Below the pieces are notes generated by a model. It searched no databases. It saw nothing but the letters and a program-made list of their open reading frames with translations, and was not told the DNA's origin. From the NCBI GenBank assembly GCA_003260075.1, contig QLIY01000252.1, forward strand, positions 2,506-66,505: DNA of 64,000 nt. Direction: 5' to 3'. Positions 39,395 through 51,190 of the stretch are shown here, piece after piece. Made by a program: the position numbers and the translations under genes. The DNA is from Phallusia mammillata. Its lineage: Eukaryota; Chordata; Ascidiacea; Phlebobranchia; Ascidiidae. The first letter of the stretch is position 1. Each line of letters begins with the position of its first letter.

Positions 39395-40624
39395 AAATAC
39401 AAATAGAATTTTGTTCTATTTTTATATTTTCTGTTTCAAAATCAAATTTGAAATGCAATTGACGTCATGATTTTTAAATGCAATATCCCCCCCCCCATCC
39501 GTTAAGTTTCTTGTCTATTTCCCGCCGTTTTTACATTGTCTGTTGGGCCAGTCATAAACTTTTTCTAACCCTCACATGGCGCTTTAATGAATGCACTGCA
39601 TCCCCCCCCCCTCACGAACAATCACTAATGCGCACATGTTGTAGTAACATTAAAAAGTATTAAACACGAACATTAAAAAGTATCCCTATCTACTCGTTTT
39701 AAAATTACATCTAGCTTTTACGGCTTACTGATCATCTATTTGTGGCTGTATGGCGTATCCGTTAAGTTTCTTGTCTATTTCCCGCCGTTTTTACATTGTC
39801 TGTTGGGCCAGTCATAAACTTTTTCTAACCCTCACATGGCGCTTTAATGAATGCACTGCATCCAGTTTGTAAATTGTATTGACATGCCCGCTTTCGCATT
39901 AACTTGCATGTTCACATGTCGTACACTTCTGGTCGTGATGCTGGTTGCAAGAGGTCCCGAATTCAGTTGCTGAAATAAAAAACAAGAAAATATGCACAAT
40001 TATTCTGCGAGCAGTTGCTAGCAAGAGTGTTCTTGAAGGGCTTGTCCGGAATTTGAACCTCGAACCTCTCGATTAGAACTATGCAGCGAGAATTATACCC
40101 CTGGAGCAACAAATGGATAAATGAATTGCCTGATTACATCCAGAATGTTTAAAAAATGATGTTCGTACCCTTGCCATTGTCTCTTGTTCGCATTTGGGAA
40201 AGTGTAATTCCTCGGAACGTGCTTGATTTTTTTATTCGACCGCAATCCCCCCCCCCATACAAATAGAATTTTGTTCTATTTTTATATTTTCTGTTTCAAA
40301 ATCATGACATCAAATTTGAAATGCAATTGACGTCATGATTTTTAAATGCAATAATTTTGTGTTTGTTGTCACCAACAAATTTAACTTTTGCAACATGCAC
40401 GGCGTCCTTGCTGCAACTTGTAGGTAATATTTGCTGAAAGCCTAAGAAAGTATAGTAGTTAAACAACACGATGCGCACTTTGCCTACATTGATTGATAGC
40501 GAATGACATATTTGAGGGCAGTATCACATGCAGGTCCTAGTGTCACGAACAATCACTAATGCGCACATGTTGTAGTAACATTAAAAAGTAAAAGTACGCA
40601 TACTGAAAAAAGGACCCCCCCCCC
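39395..40624. other. scrambled stretch with four C10 junctions
   Basis: C-runs at 39487-39496, 39602-39611, 40247-40256 and 40615-40624. Fragment 39497-39601 reappears at 39757-39861, 39612-39659 at 40544-40590, and 39399-39480 at 40258-40350. Same pattern as the G10 junctions but on the other strand. No gene. Confidence 0.75.
40038..40113 (-). tRNA. tRNA-Pro-like pseudogene
   Basis: Minus strand shows CTCCAGGGGTATAATTCTCG (box A and D arm as in tRNA-Pro), AGGTTCAAATTCCGG (box B) and 3' acceptor ACAAGCC. The 5' acceptor strand does not pair (CATTTGT instead of GGCTTGT) and the anticodon loop is swollen to about 15 nt, so it is non-functional or part of a SINE. Confidence 0.6.
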
Positions 40625-40629
40625 GACCA

Positions 40630-42161
40630 ACGTATCATCGTTTGCAACCCCGACAAGGACAATGGTGCAGTTTTGCTTGAGACTATTACAATAAAATGCT
40701 TGTATTACTTTCAGATCAAAGCAAATCTATTCCATGTCAAAAATACGATAGTGTACACAACCAGTGTAGGTTTCAGAGTTGTCCACGGTACTTGAAGAAA
40801 GTGAAAGCTTTGGAGGACTAGCACAGGATACATTCCACTTAGGTCATTACTCCCATCATGAATCAAAGACAAACTAACACTTATTAGGTTCGAAAACAGC
40901 TGCCACTATCATGCAATTTGTTTCCAGTCAGAATTTTTGATGAGCTGTCAGTTGCATTATACGTGTATTTACGCATACTGAAAAAGGGCAGGTTGGAAGA
41001 GATGGCAACTTCAATTCTTCTCAAATATGCAATTGTTTTTCACAGTTGTTTTACAATTGTTTAATTTTTGCCAAATGCGTTATTTAGTGCAAAAAGCCAA
41101 TATATCATATGTGTAAAACCTGAATGATGCGACGACGAGGTAACTGTGAAAGTTTCCACTTGTGTGGATGTGATGGGTATGAAATCTGTTTAGTGTGAAG
41201 CAAATAACCGATTGATTACAGAGTACCGAACTAAAAGATGAGAAGCACTAGTTTACTAGTATCTATACGTAAAGGGCAAACATAAACCTTATGCACTCCA
41301 GACAGCCTGTGCTTTGCCGAACTTAAAAAAGCGACACGACAATATTATACCGTTTACGACTGTTTGCTAATGATGTCCGTGGCTTAAAATTGCTTGATTA
41401 TAATCAACTAATCAAACCTCAGCAGTTTTCTTGTAAAAACCGACAAACTGCGTTTATGGAACTAATTGCAAACTGACCAGTATTTACAAGCGAAATTTAA
41501 AAACTAGATACGAAGTCGCCTGACCTGTTTATTCATAAACAGTTTTTCTAACTTTTTCTCTGTTTGGGCACTTTGCAAAGAAATGGGGCAACTCATATTA
41601 GGAAATGTACATTTTGGTGTCAGCTATCGATTAAGTTGAATACTCTGACAAATCTACCTACTTTATTTATTTATCAGTGAGATTACTTGACAATGCAGCC
41701 ATTTTTGCATTTGCAAATGTTTATGTCCTCATTCCAAATTACCTGAACAAAATTTATATGATTGGTTTTTGATTCTTGTATTTGATTAAGCACACAACAT
41801 TGCAATGGTATTCACATTTAGCAAAACAAAGTGACATCGGCGACAAAGCACCATATAATGAAAAAAAATGCATGTACAGAAAGTTTACTTAAAACGAAAA
41901 AAAACCTTTCTGGTTCCCAATAATTTTTCTGATATTTATTTATAAACCGAAATTGGTCACTACAATGATTTACAAAAAAACAATTTTAGTGCATTTTTTT
42001 GTGGTTTTACCAAACCAAAATATGTTTAGTTTTGGAGATAAAGAGGGCAATAAATGACAATCCATATCTTGCAAGCTTGTGTTCGAGGCTTAAAGCTTGA
42101 TCGAAGCCGAACAACCATTTCCTACTTACTGCAGTGCAGAGTCACACTCAACAGTGTATAG
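40630..42161. other. no intact gene; orphan propeptide promoter-like block at 40880-41090
   Basis: 40880-41090 parallels 44940-45150, the flank just 5' of member C: TCGAAAAC.GCTG.CACTATCA, then GA.CTGTCAGTTGCATT, then CTGA.AAAGGG. No signal exon follows it. The remainder shows nothing. Confidence 0.4.
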
Positions 42162-42480
42162 CAGTGGTTCCCAAACTTTTTTCTTTTAAGGCGCATTTTA
42201 GAAAAAACAAAAATTATTTGGCGCACTTCGAACATTTGAATAATTTTTTTAGCTGACAAAGGCACTAACTATGAGGTCATAAAGCCGCTATACAGGTCAC
42301 TCTCATAGTTAAATAGCCTAGTTGAACATCTCAGAGACGTGGAGCATGTTGGCCTAGTGGTCTAAGCACCTGGTACTACTACTCTACTTGATTGATTTTA
42401 ATTTCAATATTTTTTGCGGCACACCTAATGACCTCTCGCGGCACACAAGTGTGCCGCGGCGCATAGTTTGGGAACCACTG
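42162..42480. mobile_element. hAT-type MITE with perfect duplication and tRNA-like interior
   Basis: CAGTGGTTCCCAAAC to GTTTGGGAACCACTG, flanked by gtgtatag on both sides. The interior at 42350-42380 has TTGGCCTAGTGGTCTAAGC, like a tRNA box A, with no box B nearby. Confidence 0.9.
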
Positions 42481-42845
42481 GTGTATAGGATGGTTAGGAG
42501 CCCTACGTTACATTTCGTTTAAAGTTAAGTAATAAAGTTATTTATTTCTACCGTGTGTGTTTAGCAATGATTCTTATGCAACAAACTTGACAATCGAAAA
42601 ATATACATAAGTTATTTGGTGATATTTGAAACAATCCACACTTTTTAGTGTACAGGGATTGGTATAACTATACAAAAGTAAATTTGTTCAAACTTAAACT
42701 ACAAAACCCACACAAAATCAAAGCTGACTTTACAGCATTACGTATTTGAACAAGAAAGCAATAAAGATATTTTTCACATTTGTATTGTCCAAGACCTAAT
42801 TGTCAGTGTTAGTGTGGTCACTTGTTAGTGTGGTCACGCAAACAT

Positions 42846-44854
42846 TCAACTATGCAACCAGGTCTTGTTTCTTTTTTGTACAAGTTTCTGAACGCCAAAT
42901 GTGACAGCTCCTGGCATATACGACACTACTTCCCTTTTTTGACGACTTTCTGAAACGAAAGTGATGCAGGTCCTGCCATAAATAATTCGGTTTCTTATTC
43001 TATGGCGACGTACTTGACGCCAAGACGAGCAGTGCCTCTCATGGGTCGACCGTCTTCTTTTTTGACGCCTTTCTGGAATTCGAGTGAAGCAGGTCCTCGA
43101 ATAAGTGGAATTGTTCATCGTTTTTTGTTGAGTTTGTCGAGTGAAACAGGTTGGTCCACTGTTAAGTGAAAAGGCTGCTCTTTTTTCGACGTTTTTCTGG
43201 ACACCAAGTTCCGCTAATCCTCCTACAGGTTGCTCATTGCTTGTTTCCATGTTTTTACGATCGTCAAATCTTATTGACATCAATCTGCGTCGACTGCAAA
43301 ATATGCAAATGCAATGATTGCAATGTTTAAGTGGTATAATTCAACATAAAATTAATTTACTTTTGTCTCAGCTCTGCTGTTTATGATTATAAAAACTTCC
43401 ACATTACTTTAGCCAATTGCTTATTTGTAGCGATTGCGACATTCATTTGTGCAATATCTGCCATAATTGTTTAATGAATTCGCTCGTTTGACTGTTTCGC
43501 TTAATGCTCGCAAGGAAGTCAAATAATCCGATGGATTGATTTAAGTGGATTGTCAAATCATGTTTGAACGTTCTAATATTTCCTGTTGCAGTTAATTAGG
43601 ATGTAGATGGTACTTTGTATGCTGGTGTTCACGTGCTTTAACCCCCCCCCCCGTCCTAGTAATTAGGCCTAGTCTATTTACGGACATGTAAACGTAGTAT
43701 TTGTATGCTGGTGTTCACGTGCTTTAGATTTGTGATCAAGGGTCGAAAAAATGATGGAGCTATGCAATAATTCATTGGACGTGTAAACAGTAACACAAGC
43801 GCGTAATGATCTCTCATTAGTTGTTTATTCAGAAGCCGAAAATTACCGCAAAGTCGAAAATCATTACAATTTGGCAACTTAATCAGTTACATCAGGCTTC
43901 TAATTCAGGATTACATCTTTAACCCATTCTCGAATTTAACATTTCCTCGATTTCTGTCTTTCGTTTCTAAAGCTCAGGGTGTACTCTGCGAAGTTTAACA
44001 ACATTAACATTAATTAAAAAACATTAATCTGCGTTCTCACAAAAGAAATTAAATGCAAAAATTGCAATAGTTAAATTGTTTTAAACTCACAAAAACGTCC
44101 TGAAACTTGCAGCTTTGAAAAGAATTATTTGACTTAAAAATTAAGTAATCAATGTTTTTAAACAGCGTCGCACATTAGCTACGCACAACACAAGAGGCAA
44201 TATTCCATTCCCTTATTTGTACCGTACGGGATGAGACTTGTGCACTCAGTTTAAGTTCACGAATGTTGTGTATTGGGTAAAGCTTTTGCGGTAAACGTGG
44301 CTTAACGTTTGACTGAGGATGAGCAAACATCACGTGTTAACTGTAGACTGGTACACTTTATTATATGTGTAAGGATTAAGACAAACCACTCCCAGAAGAT
44401 CAGCGTTTTGTTAAGGACAAATAGTAAAGTTTTGAAATCATTGTTGGCATTTATTCATAAATTTTCTCACACAACTTATTTATGATCAAACAAATTACTC
44501 AATTCAACTATTTGAAAAGACCCATACCATAGGCTGAATATGTCCTACGCCGTATTTAAACAAGCATAAGAATGTATATTTCCAAAGGTCAAAAATTTTA
44601 AGCGGTTGAAATACTACAACTTAAAATCAACACGCGTTTGAAGCTAAGTCTGATATTAACCATCATCATCGGCATTTTGGGGTTAAAAACAACAGTACTG
44701 AAAAAAAGTAAGAGGTACTCCAATGTTACCAATTTTCTGCACCTAAGTATACACAAAAGCATAATACACACCTGATGGAATTTGCTTTTTCCATCTCTGC
44801 ATGGTAACATAGAAGCAGGACCCCGAGAAGAATAATGGCATCACTAAATTTCAT
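42846..44854 (-). CDS. secreted dibasic propeptide, family member C (two exons, 176 aa)
   Basis: Exon 1 at 44772-44854 (83 nt, MKFSDAIILLGVLLLCYHAE) with donor ATCAG/GTGTGT. Exon 2 at 42846-43293 after TTTTGCAG, open to TGA. It begins RFDDRKNM, matching RFADHKS of members A/B, then GLAELGVQKNVEKRAA, and ends PGAVTFGVQKLVQKR. Between these are Cys-bearing segments TCFTR, TCFTRIPERRQKR and TCITFVSESRQKR. That middle part is the family repeat read in another frame: the +1 frame gives GPASLEFQKGVKK and GPASLSFQKVVKK but contains stops. So the member has compensating frameshifts and has gained cysteines unlike its relatives. Intron 1478 bp. The translated frame is open, so expression is plausible. 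Confidence 0.68.
43294..44771. other. intron of member C
   Basis: Contains a C11 run at 43642-43652, where GCTGGTGTTCACGTGCTTTA occurs on both sides (allelic overlap), and a GCGTG-type module at 44220-44350. Confidence 0.5.
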
Positions 44855-46145
44855 TGTTTATCTTTATGGTATTTTTTAAGTATATCTAAAACAAGCACAT
44901 AAAAATGAAATTCTAAATCAGGAATCAAACGACAAACAAACGTATTTTTAATTCGAAAACTGCTGGCACTATCACGCGCTCGAATCTTTTTCAGCCATAT
45001 TTTATGAACTGTCAGTTGCATTCTTTTTTGTAGTAACTCACTCTGAGAAAAAGGGGCACAGAAGAAAAGGCAAACTCAATTTTTCTCCTATATACAACCG
45101 TTTTCAACTATTTTTGCTAAATTTATCCAGTACAAGTCGTGAAGAGAAACAAAAAGTTCATTGGTCAATACGTTAATAAACTGACTGATTGGAGGTTGAG
45201 ATGTAAAAATAATTACTTATTAGTACTAAAAAACTAATGAAAAGTTAATATACAGAATTGCGTTTCCATTTCTCTTGGCTACAAACTAAAGCAATCACTC
45301 GATTCAATTTTTAAATTTCGCCAGAATATTAACAGCAATCAATTAATGCATGTTAGTTCGTGAAAAATTGTAAAAAGTGCTAAATAAGGTAGTTTCTATT
45401 GTTCAGGCAAGTGTATAATTGGCACAAAAATCTAAAAAAAATATGATGAGACTTTGTGATCCATCAGTCATTATCAGCGTTCTCATGGTATGCTATTATG
45501 CAAAGGTGGACAAAGCAAACACTTGTATTTACTACGACCTTATTAGCTTGGTTTGTTATTGTTTGGTTGGCACCTCGTGCAACACAAAGTTTTCATTTGG
45601 CGAATTTCAAATATAAAATGCTATAACAGCTAAAAAGCTATTTTTTTGTACAATTTTTCTCCGATATGTCTATTACTGCATAATGTAAAAATTATCAAGC
45701 TAGTGCAGTTTTCGAAATATTATGTTTGCCAGTACAATCTTTTCAAATGTAACTCAATATGACGTCATTGCCTGAATATTTATAAAATGAACAAGAAAGT
45801 TTTGACAAACAAGCTTGTAATGTCACAACAGATTTAGCTTAAAAGGTTAATTGATTTCTCAGTGCTCTGTTAAGCAACCCCGTCATGGAAAAATACCGTA
45901 AACCCAGAACTTGCGTGCGATGTCTGTTCGGCTCCAATAAACTGTCAAATCGCAATAACCACAAACGTTTCACCCTCACCCACCCACGCAATTGCGCATA
46001 CGCATGGGTTAGTGCACAAGTCGTTGTGACAATTCGCTGACTATTTATTCATATCAACTTTTATTCATATCAGTTTAATTTTTTTGAATGTCCAAGTTTC
46101 TTACTGCTGAACATATTACGTTTGTTTCTCATATATCACCTACAC
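44855..46145. other. 5' flank of member C, no further gene
   Basis: 45858-46045 resembles 49440-49650 (CCCAGAACTTGC, GCGATGTCT.TTCG, GTGACAATTCGCTG). The flanking part 44940-45150 recurs at 40880-41090. Confidence 0.45.
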
Positions 46146-46568
46146 CAGCGGTTCCCAAACTTTATGATATTTTTTTTAAAACGGTCCCTTTGCCATTATT
46201 TTGAGGGCTCGCGGTCCTTAAGCCTTAATATGTATTTCATAAAAATGAAAGTTAATTTCAGGATTTTAGCTAGTTATGCAAAATTGCGCAAAAAAGTCAT
46301 CCAAGCACAGCTTGTGACATCACATACAAGACAAAAGCATTACAATTGTGCGCAAACAATTACATTTTTGATAGTTGTCATTCAATAAAGGCTATTGTTA
46401 AGCAATGGAGACAGTTGATTCTCAATTCTACTTTGATTTAAACTTATTTAGTGGCACAAACTGACGCCAAACAAGATTATAGAATTACTTCAACCGCTTC
46501 GCNGCGGTCCCCCCCAAATTGCCTCACGGACCCCTAAAGGACCGCGGACCCCAGTTTGGGAACCGCTG
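46146..46568. mobile_element. hAT-type MITE, with a lone n inside
   Basis: CAGCGGTTCCCAAAC to GTTTGGGAACCGCTG, with flanks acctacac and acctatat. The n at 46503 marks a join in the GC-rich end. Confidence 0.85.
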
Positions 46569-46794
46569 ACCTATATACACTGTCTCGTAGGGCCACAAAT
46601 CACTATTTATTCGTTACGACGGTAAATCGGCGATAAAGCTTGGTTTGTCATTTGTTGCTTCCCTTATGTACAATACGAAGTGATTATTTCTGCATTTTTC
46701 GATATGAAAAGTCAAACCATGCCAACTTTTAAGCACCAGTTTTTTAGATATATTTTAGGTAATGCATATTGCTAGTGGAAACTAATCCAATGCT

Positions 46795-47150
46795 ATTGGT
46801 TTGTTATTTTTTGAACAAATTGCAGAGTATATAACAGTTGACAGAGTGAGAGTTTAGGAAAACCTTTTACAAAACAAAATGTGACAAATTTTTACGTCAT
46901 ACCCCCAAATTTATTAAATCATGTGGATATTTTTAGCATACATCTTTACTGCCACAACTGGAACCGCTGCACCTGATATTTTTTTTTCTAGGGTTGTGTT
47001 AAATAAATGCTATGTCAAAAAACAGCCAGAAATTCATTGCGATATTGGTTCGTTTCCAGTCAACTAAGATACCTCAAACTACAAAAAAATTAACTTAGCT
47101 ACACAACAGTACAAACGCATGCTTCAATGATTTTTTTGAGCGAACTGTTT
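46795..47150 (-). repeat. dispersed repeat, inverted relative to 6425-6740
   Basis: See 6425-6740. Confidence 0.45.
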
Positions 47151-47152
47151 GG

Positions 47153-47249
47153 CCCTGATGAAGACGACCTGTATAGGACGTCAAAACGTCGGAATAAAAT
47201 CCCTGATGAAGACGACCCGTATAGGACGTCGAAACGTCGGAATAAAATT
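47153..47249 (+). repeat. 48-bp tandem repeat, two copies
   Basis: Unit begins CCCTGATGAAGACGAC, continues TATAGGACGTC.AAACGTCGG and ends AATAAAAT. It resembles 3' ends seen in several retroelements, so it may be an element tail. Confidence 0.75.
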
Positions 47250-47485
47250 ACATTTGCCAGAAGAGCTGTATAAACTTGAACTGTTTGTAAATTAACAAAC
47301 TATGCTATAAACTTATCACCTAATTTTTAAAAATTAAGTCTTAAATGTTTATTTTTTTTCCAGAAGTAAAATTGATTTAGTTTAAATGAGCCTAATTCGC
47401 TAGCGTAAACAGTCTCAATGTGTTTGAATATATTTTTGTCATTAAAACTACTTTTGTAATAGAAATATGAAAATAAAAAATGGCA

Positions 47486-47550
47486 ATGAGATTCTCTGGT
47501 GCCTGTTGTCTTTTCATGCTACAATGGAGAGATCAGCAAACTAAAATATA
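47486..47550 (+). pseudogene. broken propeptide signal exon
   Basis: ATGAGATTCTCTGGTGCC, an internal deletion, then CTACAATGGAGAGATCAGCA. It matches the exons at 62091 and 56663 (..GCAATGGAGAG..) but the frame and donor are lost. Confidence 0.45.
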
Positions 47551-48219
47551 TGAGATGTTTTGTTTTGTACTTTTGCTAGGTTTGCAATTAAACAGAAAAC
47601 ATTTTCGAAATTGATTTGGGGATAGCTTAAATCAATTAAACCAAATCAAAAGTATTTTAAAAAGGTGACATTTTTATGATATTTTTTTTCAACGAAAATA
47701 GAAAGAAGGGATTGGTGTCATCAAGTTTTGCTGATTGTAAAAGCGACAAAAAAACTGTTTATAAGAATTTGATAACAACTGTGTTTTAAAATCTTTCATG
47801 CCTAAAAACAGCGCATTGTTATATAACTAACCAATTTTTTGTTGTTTATGTAAAATATTACAGTCTGCAGTCTTTGTAGACAAGTATGCAGTTTAAAATA
47901 TAATTATGATAAACGTTTCCAATAAGGGTTAACTACATACATTTTTGTTTGAGACTGAAGGCCCTTGATGGTTAATTTGATTGCATTCGCGAACATCCGC
48001 AATCACAACAGTAGAAAGCGAAGATCATAAAAACCTGATCGCACTAGCATCTTGATTCAAACTACGTCCTAAAAAATCATAAAGCACATGTCCTCAGTTG
48101 TTGTGTGATTGATGTGAAACTTGCAAAGAAAATATGCACAGAGTGCTGTAACCATAGAGCAAGCGTGCAAAATGTTGTAAAAAGCAATCAATCAATTAAA
48201 ACAAGTAACTAACGCTAGA

Positions 48220-48381
48220 ATGGGACATAAACTTGTCGTTTATGCATTTCTTGTTTCACTTATTTTGTTACCAAGTCTTAGATATTTGCAAAAACAGCAA
48301 TGTATTACACATGTTAGCTATACAGAGTCTGCCAAAAGACTTCAACAAGATAAAGTCAATCTCAATAAAAAATATTTGTAA
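48220..48381 (+). CDS. small membrane-type open frame, 53 codons, uncertain
   Basis: MGHKLVVYAFLVSLILLPSL followed by a charged stretch looks like a signal anchor and resembles the N-termini of Golgi type II enzymes, but nothing follows it here. It may be a first exon, or chance. Confidence 0.25.
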   Translation: MGHKLVVYAFLVSLILLPSLRYLQKQQCITHVSYTESAKRLQQDKVNLNKKYL

Positions 48382-48767
48382 TCCAGTCAGTAGTTTATTC
48401 TGTGCATGTACAAAATGTGGAACGATTATACGTGATAACCAGAATGTTTAGTCAACCATCTATATTGCATACCAAGGTCATTTATGCCAAAATGGTAAGT
48501 TGTTTGTAATATCAAGAGACATAAAAATACGTTACACAAAAGAATCAAAGTTATTTGTTTACACAATTCTTGTAATCTTTAAATTGAGCAACAAACTATG
48601 TTTTACGCATGAAGTGTTTTCCCCCCCCCCTATTTGTTTACACAATTCTTGTAATCTTTAAATTGAGCAACAAACTATTGGTTTGCTATAAATGCTGTTT
48701 TACGCATGAAGTGTTTCAGTTTCTTAAGCTTTATACGACAAAACAGCTTCTAAAAATTGTTAGTGGT

Positions 48768-48849
48768 TTAATTTTCTTTTTCAGTCCAGCCTGGGGGTGC
48801 AGGAACTAGATCTGTTTCTCTTTTTTCTACGCCTTTAAGATCCTTGAAT
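48768..48849 (-). CDS. propeptide exon 2, orphan (26 codons)
   Basis: After acceptor CCAG the phase-2 frame reads FKDLKGVEKRETDLVPAPPG, then WTEKEN and TAA. KGVEKRE and the PAPPGW core mark it as an exon 2 of the family. No signal exon is seen within the usual 0.5-1.5 kb upstream on the minus strand. The nearest candidates are 51763-51845 and 55071-55153. A C10 junction at 48621-48630 shows local assembly trouble, so a missing exon is possible. Confidence 0.5.
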
Positions 48850-49944
48850 CTGGACAACAAAAAATATTTTTTTTCTTTTTACTGTATTCTAGAAAAATGA
48901 TTTTATTATAGCTTCGGAGGATGGCTTGTTCATTTTAACTGATCAATTAAAACAAATTCACTTTCTTGTAAGTTTATGCAGCAAAGGAGTTTCAGCCTGT
49001 GGCATAAGAAAAAAGGTAAATCAATAGTGTTTAGTTACTAGCTTAAGTGCTACTGGTAAACGATCCCCTTACTCTAAAGCCAGCAAGGGTTGGCCGCTAT
49101 TGGGCTTACACTGTTGTAAGAAATTATATCGGCGGTGCGATTTATAAATTCTGGATACATACTCTTCTTTACAAAGGCAACATCTAAACCGTAAAAAGCA
49201 CACAACTACTTTAGGTGAACACCAGATCGCTATTACGGCTTTATTTGATTGCGCAAACTTAAATCATCCCACGTATATTTGGATTTGTTTCAAATGTCAA
49301 GAGTTTCAAATGACATATTTGGATTTGTTTCAAATGTCAAGAGTACATTTAATTCGTGGATCAAACCAGAGAGGTTTTCGATTTATCAGGTTGGTAAAAT
49401 CATGAATGCCACAACAACATTCGCTAAAATGGTTAAGTTGTTTCTCATTGCCCTGTTCAGCAACCCCCGTTATGAAAAAATACCTTGAACCCAGAACTTG
49501 CAAGCGATGTCTCTTCGTTTCCAATCAACTGTTAAACCTCAATAAACCACTAAAACTTCACCCATAGCCAGCCACACAATGGTGCAGGCACATTAGTCAT
49601 TACACAAGTCAATGTGACGATTCGCTGCTTATGTATGTGCATCAACGCTGAGGTTTCTCACACGTCACTGTAGAGAATTAGGTCACCTTCGTACCTACAC
49701 CATGTTGATACATTGTTTATTGACAATGCAGTGGTCGGCGACCGCCGGTCCTTGCCCGGTTCAGGTCCGCAAAAATTTTTTTTTTACCGGGTCGTATACC
49801 TTTTTAGTCCAGATGCTTTGAAACATTTGCGCGTTCTTCCCAGGAATTATAAACTAATTTAGGTGTTTTATTTCCAATACGTGTTACATTTTTATGTGAC
49901 TACTTTAGGTTTACTAATTACTGAAAGTGCCATAAATATTGACA
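48850..49944. other. no gene; local duplications
   Basis: TTTGGATTTGTTTCAAATGT occurs twice at 49270-49345. A hAT-like single end CAGTGGTCGGCGACC starts at 49729. Confidence 0.4.
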
Positions 49945-50025
49945 ATGACATTTGGTGATGCCATTATCCTTCAGCGTCCTGCGTCTATGTTACCATGCAG
50001 AGTTTGGAACAGCAAAGTCCATCAG
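49945..50025 (+). pseudogene. propeptide signal exon with 2-nt deletion
   Basis: 81 nt from ATGACATTTGGTGATGCC to ATCAG/GTGTGT, versus 83 nt in member C, which it closely resembles (CTATGTTACCATGCAGAG). Two bases are missing inside the ..CTT..CAGCGTCCTG block, so the hydrophobic frame is lost. Confidence 0.65.
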
Positions 50026-50249
50026 GTGTGTACAGTGCTTTTGTTTATAACTTACGTTTATATGTTTATATCCAAGGTGCTGTTTCTATTAAACAGTTGC
50101 ATTTATGAATTTGTTTTTTCGAAAATAAGTTGTGTAATAAAATTTATGATCAAATACTAAATTTTATTTCAAAACATATTTGTTTGCACAACAAAACGCC
50201 GGTCTTCGAGAAACTGGCATCTAAATCTAAAAAAACGTACGAGTCTACA

Positions 50250-50350
50250 GTTAGAACGCGATGTTTGTTCAGCTTCAGTCAAACGTTAAACCACCTTCAC
50301 CGCTAAAGCTTTACCCAATACACACCATTCGTGAACCCAAACTGAGTGCA
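50250..50350 (-). repeat. dispersed GCGTG-type module, inverted copy of 44220-44350
   Basis: Reverse complement shares GATGAGACTTGTGCACTCAG, GTATTGGGTAAAGCTTT and CGTTTGACTGA with 44220-44340. It lies downstream of the broken signal exon just as 44220 lies downstream of exon 1 of member C, so this is paralogous intron sequence. Confidence 0.6.
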
Positions 50351-50424
50351 CAAGTCTCATCCCTTCCGGTAAAACGGAATAATGCCTGTTGTGGTGTGCG
50401 CAATCGTCTAATTGCACCATTTCC

Positions 50425-50793
50425 GAGGGTGCCTTCGAATACTACAGGTGCGCTAGGTGCGCTTGGTACCTCGCTTGGTAACCTTTTTTCGTGCAACGTA
50501 ACTTAAAAATAGTGCAGATAACTCTCTATGGTGCGATTAAACTCAGAATAGGTACGACGTAAGTCGAAAATACTACAGCTGTCCTGTTTTTATGCGTCAA
50601 ATNACCTTAAAAACAGTACATACAGCATTATTACGTTACGTCGCAGTAACTACGAGTTTACTCGTTTCAAAAAAGGTTACCTGCACTATTTACGGGCTTT
50701 GTTGAATTAGAACGAGTTACCTGTAGTTTACCAAGCGAAGTACCTAGCGGACCAAGCGCACCTAGCGCACCTGCAGTTTTCGAAGGCACCGTA
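50425..50793. repeat. inverted repeat centred on a lone n
   Basis: Left arm starts GTGCCTTCGAATACTACAGG then TGCGCTAGGTGCGCTTGG. The right arm is its reverse complement with a few changes and an extra GTCCGCTAG. The n at 50603 sits near the centre. Either a foldback or MITE-type element, or two inverted copies joined by the assembler. Confidence 0.65.
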
Positions 50794-51190
50794 TTTCGGA
50801 TATCTGACAACTGGAGGCAATCAACCTCTAGAAACAAAACGTTACGCTCGAAACTTGCAATTGAAAAAAAAAAACTCTTGTGTGGTATAAAGCGAATGTT
50901 TTTGTTTTTGAAAAACAAATATACCGTTTAAAATGCCCAATGCAGACAATCTCGTATTTGTGCTGTTTCTTGTGTTGTTATGTTGTTGATTCAGAATGTC
51001 ATAGAAATCGAAACTGTGAACTTTCTACTAATGGTGTTGTATATTTGCTTTAAACTCAAACAGAAAATCTTAGAAATTTCCAATCAATAACCTTGATACA
51101 ACAAATTTTAAATTGTTATATGTCACTATATTAACTTTTACCAGATTAAATAACACAATAGTTTTGTTATTGAATAATTAATTACCATAA

